Assembly (NCBI GenBank): GCA_003171295.1
Contig: PMYF01000026.1
Coordinates: 1 to 35,258, forward strand
DNA from: Acidobacteriota bacterium
Lineage (GTDB): Bacteria; Acidobacteriota; Terriglobia; UBA7540
DNA length: 35,258 nt
Direction: 5' to 3'
Below are positions 23,849-31,562 of the stretch, piece after piece. The stretch's first letter is position 1, and every line of letters begins with the position of its first letter. The position numbers and the translations under genes are program-made. Under the pieces are notes generated by a model. The model ran no database searches and was not told the origin of the DNA. It saw only the letters and a program-made list of their open reading frames with translations.

Positions 23849-25555
23849 ATGACGAAAATCGTGAAATCCATATTTTTCGGGTTCATGTTGTGCGCACTGT
23901 GCGCAGCAAGGGCGCAGACCGTTAACGCCAAATCGTGCAACACGTCCGATGTGCAGACGGCCATCAATACGGCGACCGAGGGGCAAACCGTAACCATCCC
24001 TGCCGGATCTTGTACCTGGACCAACGGAGTTACGATCTCAGGCAAGGGCATCACCGTTACGGGCGCAGGGTCGAGCCGCGTCATCGCCTATAGCTCCAAC
24101 ACGCTTTCGCTCGGCACAGGGAGTAAATCGCTCACGATTGCCCCCACGCGAGTGGATGGCACGTATCCCCTTGGACCGAGCACTGGGCAGACGCTTACGG
24201 TGGGTGAATTGGGCAATGAACAGAACTACATGACGGGCACCGTGACTAGCTTCAATTCGGGCACAGGCGCGCTGGTGATGAACATCACAAGCGATGCTGG
24301 AACCTGTGGAACGCCAGCCTATCCTAATTCAAGCCCATCGAACTGTGCTCGGTGGATCGTATGGACTGATCCCTCCACAGCCACAGTCATAACCGGAAAT
24401 TCCGAGACAAATCCCCTGTTTACAATCACGGAGGATACGTCGGTTCATACGAATATCAGCGAGATTCAGTTTGCCCCCGGAGCGACCTATCAGAATCAGA
24501 TTTTTTCTCTTCAATATCATTCTGGCGGCCAAGCGATTCTTATTCACGATTTGAGGATCACCGGCAATCCTAACCTTGATGGAAATCCCAATGGCGTCCG
24601 TGACATGATTCTCAGCGACACGAATCGAGGAATTATTTGGAACTGCTCCTTTGACGGGTATGCCTTTAACCTCAGCACAATGGCTTCGTTGACGGTCAAG
24701 GACGCAGGCAATGTCACCGGCAACTCGTGGACCTCAGTCTCAAATATGGGCAGCCTGGACACGACTGGTCAGGGAGAACTGTTCATGGAGACGAATGATT
24801 TTGAGGCGTTCGGCTTCGCAATCGGAATTGACGACAATGGGCGCATTGTATCCCGCTACAATTTTCTTGACAACGCGGGTTTAATGGCCACTCACGGCGC
24901 GGATACAAGTAATTACGGGCAGAGATTTTTTGAGGTATACAACAACATTGATGTCTTCAACGCATACAGCAACGGCACGACTTTCAATATCAATGACTGG
25001 ATTTACTTGCGTGGCGGCACTGGACTGGTTTATAACAACACGATTCCCGCGTTGATTTCAAGCGATTACGGTACCAAGCCTGACATCAATATGACTGTGA
25101 TGAACCTGCAACGGAATGGCGGTCCCGATGCGTGCTGGGGGGCAGGTCACTCTTCTCCATCCGGTCAAAACTATCATGCGCCGCGCCAAGTAGGATTCGG
25201 CTACGTAACTGGGACGGGAACGGCTTCCTATACAGGAACTTCGCCAAACCCTGTTTACACGGTCAACGGAGCAAACGATTCGATCACCTATGTAGGCGAT
25301 TCGGAGCCGTTTTATATCTGGGGAAATACGCGCAGTCCTCTGAATGTTTCGATTTCGGATTATGGCAGCGGCGGAGGATGCACAAATTACGACTCCTCCA
25401 GCAATTACATTGTGGCTAACCGCGATTACTTCAACGGCAGCACGGCCAAACCCGGCTGGTCGCCGTACACCTACCCGAACCCGCTGGAGGGTGGTGGTGC
25501 GACCAGCTCGAACACTCCTGCCGCTCCTACGAACTTGCAGGCCACCCATAACTGA
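23849..25555 (+). CDS. Secreted right-handed parallel beta-helix protein
   Basis: This 568-aa protein is the only plus-strand gene. The ATG at 23849 has GAGAGGA upstream; the TTG at 23834 is less likely. Residues 1-22 form a Sec signal peptide (KIVKSIFFGFMLCALCAARA, cleavage likely before QT). The mature part begins with CNTSDVQTAINTATEGQTV and IPAGSCTWTNGVTISGKGI, the start of a pectate-lyase-like or NosD-like beta-helix. Many Asn/Gly/Thr/Ser-rich short strands follow. The chain ends GGGATSSNTPAAPTNLQATHN, which looks like the first strand of a fibronectin type III domain cut short. Such proteins may bind or cleave polysaccharides outside the cell. No catalytic residues can be named. Orientation and large flanking gaps suggest a separate transcription unit. 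Confidence 0.82.
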   Translation: MTKIVKSIFFGFMLCALCAARAQTVNAKSCNTSDVQTAINTATEGQTVTIPAGSCTWTNGVTISGKGITVTGAGSSRVIAYSSNTLSLGTGSKSLTIAPTRVDGTYPLGPSTGQTLTVGELGNEQNYMTGTVTSFNSGTGALVMNITSDAGTCGTPAYPNSSPSNCARWIVWTDPSTATVITGNSETNPLFTITEDTSVHTNISEIQFAPGATYQNQIFSLQYHSGGQAILIHDLRITGNPNLDGNPNGVRDMILSDTNRGIIWNCSFDGYAFNLSTMASLTVKDAGNVTGNSWTSVSNMGSLDTTGQGELFMETNDFEAFGFAIGIDDNGRIVSRYNFLDNAGLMATHGADTSNYGQRFFEVYNNIDVFNAYSNGTTFNINDWIYLRGGTGLVYNNTIPALISSDYGTKPDINMTVMNLQRNGGPDACWGAGHSSPSGQNYHAPRQVGFGYVTGTGTASYTGTSPNPVYTVNGANDSITYVGDSEPFYIWGNTRSPLNVSISDYGSGGGCTNYDSSSNYIVANRDYFNGSTAKPGWSPYTYPNPLEGGGATSSNTPAAPTNLQATHN

Positions 25556-25563
25556 GGTACATA

Positions 25564-25584
25564 GGCGCCCCGGGAAACGGCGCC
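25564..25584 (+). terminator. GGCGCC hairpin just after the beta-helix stop codon
   Basis: Two GGCGCC hexamers (25564-25569 and 25579-25584) with a nine-base spacer can pair as a GC-rich stem-loop nine bases after the stop. No U-run follows, so it is at best a weak or Rho-assisted terminator, or an mRNA-stabilising stem. Confidence 0.3.
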
Positions 25585-25650
25585 ACTCGGATTCTACGAT
25601 CGGGACTATAGCGGGTCTCCTGCAGGTGTAGACCAAGGCACAATCGCTAA

Positions 25651-25677
25651 GTGGCTTTTTCATCAAGAAAAAGCCAC
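25651..25677. terminator. Perfect 10-bp inverted repeat, probable bidirectional terminator stem
   Basis: The left arm GTGGCTTTTT (25651-25660) and right arm AAAAAGCCAC (25668-25677) are perfectly complementary around a seven-base loop. The T-run and A-run are part of the stem, so transcripts from either strand form the same hairpin. It lies between two convergent genes, the usual place for a shared terminator. Confidence 0.6.
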
Positions 25678-25860
25678 CTTGAATTCTGTCCGAAATGGCT
25701 CATAGTTGCAGGAGAACCGCCGTAAAAGCCCGGGGTTGACGGCGGCCCTCTTGAGCTGCCGTTTGAGGAACTCCCGAGAACTGTGTGGAGCTGCCGTCGT
25801 TGCGCTTTTCACAATCGGCGTCTTTGAGGAATACCGATCCGGCTGAGTGCAAGGTCGCGC

Positions 25861-25882
25861 AAGTCATGGGCAAGTCATGGGC
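25861..25882. repeat. Tandem 11-bp duplication AAGTCATGGGC x2
   Basis: Two identical copies lie at 25861-25871 and 25872-25882, the last base overlapping the stop codon of the GT14 gene (25882-25884). It looks like a recent slippage duplication at the gene end. Confidence 0.7.
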
Positions 25883-26829
25883 TAAATAGTAGGTAACGCT
25901 CTTTCATCGTGTGCGCGGATCGAAAAAGCGGTGGGCGCCTCACTGTTTTTTCCCTTCCGTTCTATCATCGCGTCGATACGGTCCAGCAGATCCAGTCTAT
26001 CGTCAGAGAACTTTCGTGCAAATAAGAGCTCTGAAGGTCCTTCAGAAAGATCCTCGACCTTTTCTCGCGACTCGAAATATACGATGTGCCGTTCGTTGAT
26101 TTGTGCCGGATGACTGGCCCCGACGGACCAGTCTTCATACACCAGGTTCCCGCGAGCCTTGGACAGAAACTCGGAGTTGCCAAGAATCGTATGGATGAAA
26201 GCCTCCTCGGGAGCAAACGTGTCCTGGAAGAACCTTGTGATCTGCGGATTCTGTTCGGCGAAACATAGAATGTATTCACATGCTCGGCGTGTAAGCGCCC
26301 ACCAAGTGCGCCCGGAGTACGGTTCCAGACAACCTAGATACATTCGATAGTCCCTCTGTGCCAAGCCGATTTTCGCCAGCGCGCGCGATGCAAATCTTCG
26401 AACGGGCTTGTCAGACTCATACCTGATTGTGGTCACGCGGGAAAGGGGTTTACCCGGCGCGGGCACCTTGATGATGCGTATAAATTCCGAGCCCCTGTTC
26501 GCTTCCAGAAAGCTCTCGATATACCTGCGGCTCCTGATCGGATATTCACTTCCGCTCAGAAGAAACAGATACTCAAAGCATCTGGAATCGTTCAATGCTC
26601 GCTGCATGAGACGCAGAGTTGCCCGAACTCCCGAGAACTCAGCCCAATACACCGATATGCGGTCGTCAATAAAAGAGACGTTCTCTCCTTGGAGGTCCGC
26701 GAAATTGCGGATGTCTCTCTTCTTATCGATATGAATGAAGAATGCTGAGTCATCCGACGAGAGTAACTCGATCTCCCTCTTCATGAGCCGCGGATTCCTG
26801 TAAGCGAAGAATAGGTATGCAATCTTCAT
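25882..26829 (-). CDS. GT14 family (core-2/I-branching type) glycosyltransferase
   Basis: This 315-aa protein carries the signatures of the Branch domain. It begins MKIAYLFFAYRNPRLMKREI, then FFIHIDKKRDI, YWAEFSGVRATLRLMQRAL, EYLFLLSGSEYPIRSRRYIE and, further on, WWALTRRACEYIL with DTFAPEEAFIHTIL, where the Glu pair is the catalytic region in GT14 enzymes. The family transfers GlcNAc or xylose without a metal; bacterial members act in polysaccharide loci. No membrane helix is present, in contrast to eukaryotic relatives. The ATG at 26829 is clear. It is the last gene of the right-hand block, and the probable shared terminator lies downstream. Confidence 0.88.
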   Translation of the reverse strand: MKIAYLFFAYRNPRLMKREIELLSSDDSAFFIHIDKKRDIRNFADLQGENVSFIDDRISVYWAEFSGVRATLRLMQRALNDSRCFEYLFLLSGSEYPIRSRRYIESFLEANRGSEFIRIIKVPAPGKPLSRVTTIRYESDKPVRRFASRALAKIGLAQRDYRMYLGCLEPYSGRTWWALTRRACEYILCFAEQNPQITRFFQDTFAPEEAFIHTILGNSEFLSKARGNLVYEDWSVGASHPAQINERHIVYFESREKVEDLSEGPSELLFARKFSDDRLDLLDRIDAMIERKGKNSEAPTAFSIRAHDERALPTI

Positions 26830-26893
26830 GGCGCCATTCGTCCCATGGGGAACCCAGTGTGCGTAGGACTAAAACATTAAATCCGGGGTACAA

Positions 26894-28765
26894 TCACCTG
26901 CTGCAGATTGCTTCGGAGGGCAGTTCACTGTGAGTTGCGTGCGCTACGGCATCTATAAAGAGCCGCTGCAAAAGTTCCAAGGTCAACACCTTATGGAGCT
27001 CGTTCGTGTAGTTTCGATCTCCGCTGACATGACCCCGCACCACTGACTCGAGCCCCTTTCGTTCGATATAGGGTCTGGAAAGAGCGCGCTCGTCAAGCAG
27101 GATCTCCTGGAGATATGCGGCCAGGGCATTCCGGTACCAGGTGCGGAAATGGAAGGGCTTATGCCGTCCCAGGAAAAAGCGCTCCGGGTGCAGCGGTGAG
27201 AGAGCGTGATCGAGCCTTGCCAGCCATTGCGGCATGCCCATGTCATATGCGTACTCCGCCTTGAACGAAAACTCGTGCAGCGCGCGGGAAACCGCCCCGA
27301 AGAACGGCCCTCGCTCTTGCGCCAGCCCACGGTCTGTCGCGATTCCGAGCAGAGCGGGGTTCCCGTCGCCAACCAGCCGAAGGGATACCTCGTTGCTGCG
27401 CAGGGCCGGCGCCGGCGACCGATAGACGGTTCGTACAAAGTCGTTGTCGAGAAACGGAGATCGCATAGTAACTTGGGATTGCTCAAGTGCGAGCACACCG
27501 TAGAGACACCACGGCGCTTGTTGGAAAGCGGCAAACGTAACCGGATGATGATGAGCGGTCCCATTGAACGTCTCCGCAGCCTGGCCAACGTGACGAAGGA
27601 ACTCCCGGCAGAACAGCCCCGCAGCAGGCTCCACGGGCTTGAATGCACGGACCCCACGCAGGATCTCCCCCCCATAGTTTCCCGTCATTCTCACTGGGGC
27701 AATTTCGCGTGCCTTCTCGTTGAGATAGAGGTCGGGAGCGCGGCTCACGTCGACACATCCGTCCGTAAGGTACACCGTCCGTTCCGCGTAGCTTGGAAAA
27801 TCCGATAAGAACTCCTGGCCGGCCGTAAGAATCTGGAAAGAATGGCCGCAGGTTTCCGCAACCCGCCTCGCTACGCGCACGTCTCGGTTTTCGCGAAACA
27901 TGCTCCCGAAGGTGTAACAAGGAAGGGACATTGTGGCTGGTCTACGGCAGGCCAGAATCATTCGCGTGTCCAGGCCTCCCGTCAAGGACATGCCGATTCG
28001 CTCGCGGCTCACAAAATACCTGGGCAGGTTTCGATCGAAGACCGTGCGAAGCTCTTGATAGTAAGGTTCGGGATCAAGCTGTTCCTGTTCTTCCCACTCC
28101 TTCGGCTGGAAATAGCTGTCCTTCCGCACGAGCTGTCCATTGCGGAAAGTCCATGCCGAAGCCGGCGGCAAAACCTGGATACCTTCAAACAGTGTTCGAT
28201 TCTCCAGCACGGCCCCGCAGGAAACGAATTCTCCGAGTCCCCTTGAATCCAATCGCCTCAGTTCCGGCCGCACGGCTAGAATCGCTTTGGCCTCAGCTGC
28301 GAAGTAGAAGGCATCGGGCGACTGGTGATAGTAGATCCGGTGCATCCCGTAGCGATCGTTGAAGAGCACCGTGGTTCCGCGATTGCGATCTGCCAGGAGC
28401 CCGTGAAACCTCCCGTTCAGTCCCGCTGGAAAGGCCGGGTCATCTTCGTAGAGGTGAACCAGATACGAAGGCCCATCTACTTCGAGCTCATGCCCTCGCG
28501 CCTGCACGCGTTGGGCCGTACCCGGTTCCGGATACTCCTCGCCCGAAAATGCCAGCACTACATCTCCCCGCTCATTTCGCAGGGGCATTCCATCGGAGAA
28601 CGAGCCCTTCTGGGCAATCCACCCCATGTATACACCCTGTGATTCGTCGGCCCATGCACCTGTGGCGCAGAGTCCCTCATGAAGCAGAGCCCCCACCATT
28701 TGCCGAACCTCCCGCTCTGCACGTTCGGGTGGTATGTTGGTTATACATCCGACAATTCCTGGCAT
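26894..28765 (-). CDS. Asparagine-synthetase-like protein lacking the glutaminase Cys nucleophile
   Basis: This 623-aa homologue of AsnB has a class II glutaminase-like N-domain (MPGIVGC at the start, NGRFHGLLADRNRGT near 118-131, FNDRYGMHRIYYH at 135-147). Its ATP-pyrophosphatase domain has the PP-loop altered to LTGGLDTRM (261-269). The nucleophile expected at residue 2 is Pro, so glutamine hydrolysis at that site should be lost. The protein may use free ammonia, or another amine as the nucleophile, to form an amide on an adenylated carboxylate, as beta-lactam synthetases do. The frame is open 52 codons upstream from a TTG, but the ATG at 28765 matches the family N-terminus. Its ribosome binding site is weak. 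It sits between a GT14 and an acyltransferase-like gene. Confidence 0.85.
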   Translation of the reverse strand: MPGIVGCITNIPPERAEREVRQMVGALLHEGLCATGAWADESQGVYMGWIAQKGSFSDGMPLRNERGDVVLAFSGEEYPEPGTAQRVQARGHELEVDGPSYLVHLYEDDPAFPAGLNGRFHGLLADRNRGTTVLFNDRYGMHRIYYHQSPDAFYFAAEAKAILAVRPELRRLDSRGLGEFVSCGAVLENRTLFEGIQVLPPASAWTFRNGQLVRKDSYFQPKEWEEQEQLDPEPYYQELRTVFDRNLPRYFVSRERIGMSLTGGLDTRMILACRRPATMSLPCYTFGSMFRENRDVRVARRVAETCGHSFQILTAGQEFLSDFPSYAERTVYLTDGCVDVSRAPDLYLNEKAREIAPVRMTGNYGGEILRGVRAFKPVEPAAGLFCREFLRHVGQAAETFNGTAHHHPVTFAAFQQAPWCLYGVLALEQSQVTMRSPFLDNDFVRTVYRSPAPALRSNEVSLRLVGDGNPALLGIATDRGLAQERGPFFGAVSRALHEFSFKAEYAYDMGMPQWLARLDHALSPLHPERFFLGRHKPFHFRTWYRNALAAYLQEILLDERALSRPYIERKGLESVVRGHVSGDRNYTNELHKVLTLELLQRLFIDAVAHATHSELPSEAICSR

Positions 28766-28926
28766 GGCTAGTTTTCTGCGTCCAAAGCGTGTTTCCTTTG
28801 CCTGACCCTTTTCATGAACCTTGAAGCGGTCGCCGTGAAAACAAGGCGCTGATGAGGTCGAGGTGTTCTCGATGCTCTCTGAGATGGCACGATTGAATTC
28901 AGCGACGCGAACATCTGGCAACTTTC

Positions 28927-29829
28927 CTATGCGTTTTCAAGGCCAGGGAATCTTCGTGTATACCAGGAACGACGGATTTTGCGGTATGTGGCAGCCAACG
29001 GCTCGGGAATCGAATCAGCAATATCGTGTTGCAGTCCGAGCCGGAGGGCGATCCGCCCCCGGAGCGTCAAGGGGATGTAGTACCGGGGCACATCAACCTT
29101 TTGGAATCCATTGTGGCGCTTGAACTGTGCAAGACTATCCTCTTGCTTTTTCCTGTAGGAGAAATTTGCATACCATAGATATGAAATGCCGCGCTCAGCA
29201 CAGGATCGAACAGTTTGGGCGATCAATGCATTTGTCGGAGCCTTGTCGCGGTGCTGGAACATCGATAAAATATGCATTAGTCCCGCCTGGCTCCGATCCT
29301 CACTGGTCACCAGCTTCACGAAGCCAATCAGACTGCTTTCAAAGAATGCGCCGATGAAGATGCTACGGTCCAGAAAAGTCGCTTTCATCCTGTGCAAAGT
29401 CTCCAAGTCCTTCCCGTAGTGCGGGAAGCGTCTGCCCTGACGCATTGGAGACTCGTTATAGATGATAGATATCCCCTTAATCAGATCGTCGTTGAAAGGC
29501 GCTTCCCGAACTACGACGCCGTTCTTCGCGGCCTTTCGGGCTTTGTTCCTTGCCTTGAAATCAATTTGCTTTGTCATCCAGTCATCAAAGGTGGAAATCC
29601 GGAGGGCGGCTATGTTGTCCCATTCCATTGGAAAGCTATATTTCGGTGAAGTATCGGATAGCGGCTGAGTGAACGTGAAAATGTCAGCGCGGGTGTGAGA
29701 TATTCGGAGGGCTTCAAGCGCCGCCTCCGGCTCCTCCAAAAAGTCGTAGCCCTCCGCATCCAGCTGAGCGATTCTTATCAGCTTCCCTTTAACTAGCGCT
29801 TTCTTACCGCAAATCTCCATAATTTGCAT
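28927..29829 (-). CDS. GNAT/FemAB-like acyltransferase of a polysaccharide locus
   Basis: This soluble 300-aa protein contains FKARNKARKAAKNGVVVREA (a basic helix followed by a strand), then IYNESPMRQGRRFPHYGKDL and RSIFIGAFFESSLIGFVKLV. LMHILSMFQHRDKAPTNALI and RGISYLWYANFSYRKK follow, an order reminiscent of FemAB/GNAT-fold acyltransferases. The RNKARKA helix and the core strands would form the acyl-CoA or aminoacyl-tRNA binding half. It may add an acyl or aminoacyl group to a sugar amine. The ATG at 29829 is chosen because it opens the homologous-looking part; the frame upstream to 29892 reads as low-complexity. It lies between the O-antigen ligase-like gene and the Cys-less AsnB homologue. 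Confidence 0.65.
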   Translation of the reverse strand: MQIMEICGKKALVKGKLIRIAQLDAEGYDFLEEPEAALEALRISHTRADIFTFTQPLSDTSPKYSFPMEWDNIAALRISTFDDWMTKQIDFKARNKARKAAKNGVVVREAPFNDDLIKGISIIYNESPMRQGRRFPHYGKDLETLHRMKATFLDRSIFIGAFFESSLIGFVKLVTSEDRSQAGLMHILSMFQHRDKAPTNALIAQTVRSCAERGISYLWYANFSYRKKQEDSLAQFKRHNGFQKVDVPRYYIPLTLRGRIALRLGLQHDIADSIPEPLAATYRKIRRSWYTRRFPGLENA

Positions 29830-29905
29830 GCGATTCTCATGGGCGGCCGGGTGGCGCCTCGACGAGGGAGCGCCGCAGTGTACGGCAGCCAATCTCAGGT
29901 TGATT

Positions 29906-31330
29906 TCAGTGCTCAGACCACATAGCGGTCCGCACTCCCGTCACCTCTAAAGGAAGGTTGCGCAATCGTTTCCTGTTACCAGTGTTATCGATGGCAGCGA
30001 CACTTTCTGCCCGGTTCCTGGTGCGATCGGGAACGGACACCGCGCTGATTAGGAACATCATGTACAACAATCCGCCCCCGAATGCTGCTTCAGACATGTT
30101 GTAAAAGACGATTGCCAGCCACGTCGCCAAGCCGAGGGCCGCTAAGCTGGGGGAGGCGGTCAATCTCCGGCAAATTCTCCTATAGCCCGCAATCAGGAAT
30201 CCGATCAGAAGGAGCACACCGATCAGCCCCAGCTCAAGGTAGACTTCAAGGTACCCATTGTGTGCCTCATTGATGTGCCCCAGGCCGGAATTATTCCAAA
30301 ACTGATCGAGGCGGGAACCGAGCCAGAAGCTTTGATAGCCCGTCCCAACGATCGGGTTCGTATGCATGCCGAGCAGAAATGCCCAAATCTTCGTTCTGTC
30401 GGTAAGCGTCGGATCCTTACCGACGGCTTGAGCCATCGAGCCGCTCAGTCCGAAGCCGAAATTTAGGATCAGGTAGAGACCGAAGGACGCAGGAATCAAC
30501 ACCTTTAGAAACGCTGGGCGGCGCCGGAACACTTTGCTCCGAGTTGCTGCGATGACCAGGCATCCAAGCAGCAAACAAATGCGCGAGGTCGTACTTTGTG
30601 AAGTTTGCAATAGCAAAACCGTCATGGCAAGGAATACGGCATTCAAGGCGAGAATTCGTCGCGTTCGCCATTGGTTTCGTTCGTGCCATCGCGTCATTGT
30701 ATCCCAAAACAAGAAGAGCCCACTGACAAGACACGCCACGCCGAGCATATTCTTGCTCGTTGTCACTCCTTGGTAGAGTCCTACCCCGGTCCACGGGTCA
30801 AACCCCCTCCCGAGATCGGGATAGTATTTGTCTAACACGATAGAGAGTGGGACCAGCAAATAAGTCAACCGTCTGAGGACTGTTCGAACTGCAGCTTCTG
30901 GGCGCGGATCTGATAGAACAACGAGAATTACGATGTAACCTCCGAGATCGCGAAACCATCGCTTGAAGGCGACGAACGGAAAGTCGGACCAGCAGGTGCT
31001 GATAAGGGCGAAGGATAAAAATGCCATTAGGGCCAGATTCCGCGAGAAGAGACCGCGCCACTTGAAAGACCGCGACGTCAAAATGCCAATCGCCAGAAAG
31101 ATCAAAATGAGATCGATGATGCGGTCTAGGGGATTCCCCTCTACAAGAGCTTGAGCCGACTGTCCCATACCGCCGCCCAGCCATTGTGAAGGCAACCTGG
31201 AACCAGCAATGAACATCCAGATTACCGGTACCCACAGAGCGAGTGAGGTTCTGGGTTCACGGGCTGGGTCAAGGATCAGCAGCCCAGCGAGAAGTACAAT
31301 CCAGAGTATGAGCGCTACAAAAGGGGGCAT
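29906..31330 (-). CDS. O-antigen ligase/polymerase-like membrane protein (Wzy/WaaL family)
   Basis: This 474-aa inner-membrane protein has about 11-12 helices. The O-antigen ligase domain is indicated by GVTTSKNMLGVACLVSGLFL near the middle and by the large periplasmic loop with DRTKIWAFLLGMHTNPIVG, GTGYQSFWLG and EAHNGYLEVYLELG, where the conserved His and Arg/Glu residues lie. It should polymerise repeat units or transfer the chain to an acceptor on the periplasmic side. The ATG at 31330 follows AAGGTGATTTA, overlapping the stop of the small 75-aa ORF upstream. It is the natural partner of the Wzx-type flippase. Whether it is polymerase or ligase cannot be decided from sequence alone. Confidence 0.9.
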   Translation of the reverse strand: MPPFVALILWIVLLAGLLILDPAREPRTSLALWVPVIWMFIAGSRLPSQWLGGGMGQSAQALVEGNPLDRIIDLILIFLAIGILTSRSFKWRGLFSRNLALMAFLSFALISTCWSDFPFVAFKRWFRDLGGYIVILVVLSDPRPEAAVRTVLRRLTYLLVPLSIVLDKYYPDLGRGFDPWTGVGLYQGVTTSKNMLGVACLVSGLFLFWDTMTRWHERNQWRTRRILALNAVFLAMTVLLLQTSQSTTSRICLLLGCLVIAATRSKVFRRRPAFLKVLIPASFGLYLILNFGFGLSGSMAQAVGKDPTLTDRTKIWAFLLGMHTNPIVGTGYQSFWLGSRLDQFWNNSGLGHINEAHNGYLEVYLELGLIGVLLLIGFLIAGYRRICRRLTASPSLAALGLATWLAIVFYNMSEAAFGGGLLYMMFLISAVSVPDRTRNRAESVAAIDNTGNRKRLRNLPLEVTGVRTAMWSEH

Positions 31331-31334
31331 TAAA

Positions 31335-31562
31335 TCACCTTGTACCCGTCGGCTTTGTGCCGCAAGATACGAACTGCGGGTTCTCCCCGTCGCTCAAGCC
31401 TCGATTCTTCGCTTCTTGCATATTGTTCCCGCTAAAGACGATCGCGCCGGCTCGCGCGTTCTCAGACTGTCGGAAGTAGCGCATCCTGAAACCGCAGTAG
31501 CCGGCAACACTCTTGGTTACGAAAATGCCTTCTCCTGGCTTTTCCATCAGCCGTGACGGCAT
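31335..31562 (-). CDS. Small ORF of unknown function (75 aa)
   Basis: A 75-aa frame fits exactly between two genes. Its ATG follows the TGA of the Gfo/Idh gene directly (TGAATG), and its own TGA lies four bases before the next ATG (TGATTTAATG). This tight packing is what real operon genes show. The protein reads MPSRLMEKPGEGIFVTKSVA at the start, is basic (many Arg, Lys), and has GYCGFRMRYF in the middle, with no membrane helix or known motif. It could be a small accessory protein, the residue of a lost gene, or a chance frame in a 232-bp spacer. I do not recognise it. Confidence 0.4.
   Translation of the reverse strand: MPSRLMEKPGEGIFVTKSVAGYCGFRMRYFRQSENARAGAIVFSGNNMQEAKNRGLSDGENPQFVSCGTKPTGTR

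Larger units (their letters stand above)
25556..25881. other. Convergent intergenic region of 326 bp
   Basis: This is the gap between the ends of the plus-strand beta-helix gene and the minus-strand GT14 gene. It holds two hairpins (25564-25584 and 25651-25677) and an 11-bp tandem repeat at its right end. The stretch GGAGCTGCCGT and a similar GAGCTGCCGT recur around 25752 and 25790. I see no credible gene and no recognisable insertion sequence, though the sequence has the look of accumulated debris. Confidence 0.45.

Noticed and set aside
23614..23925. 103-codon plus-strand frame across the beta-helix promoter region
   Set aside because: It overlaps the start of the beta-helix gene in another phase, lacks a ribosome binding site and has no recognisable motif.
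25058..25666. 202-codon minus-strand frame within the beta-helix gene
   Set aside because: It is antisense to a gene with a signal peptide and a beta-helix pattern, has no ribosome binding site, and its Arg-rich translation shows no motif.
25564..25882. Possible insertion-sequence remnant in the convergent gap
   Set aside because: Short repeats and hairpins are present, but there is no transposase fragment, no paired terminal inverted repeats and no target-site duplication that I can identify.
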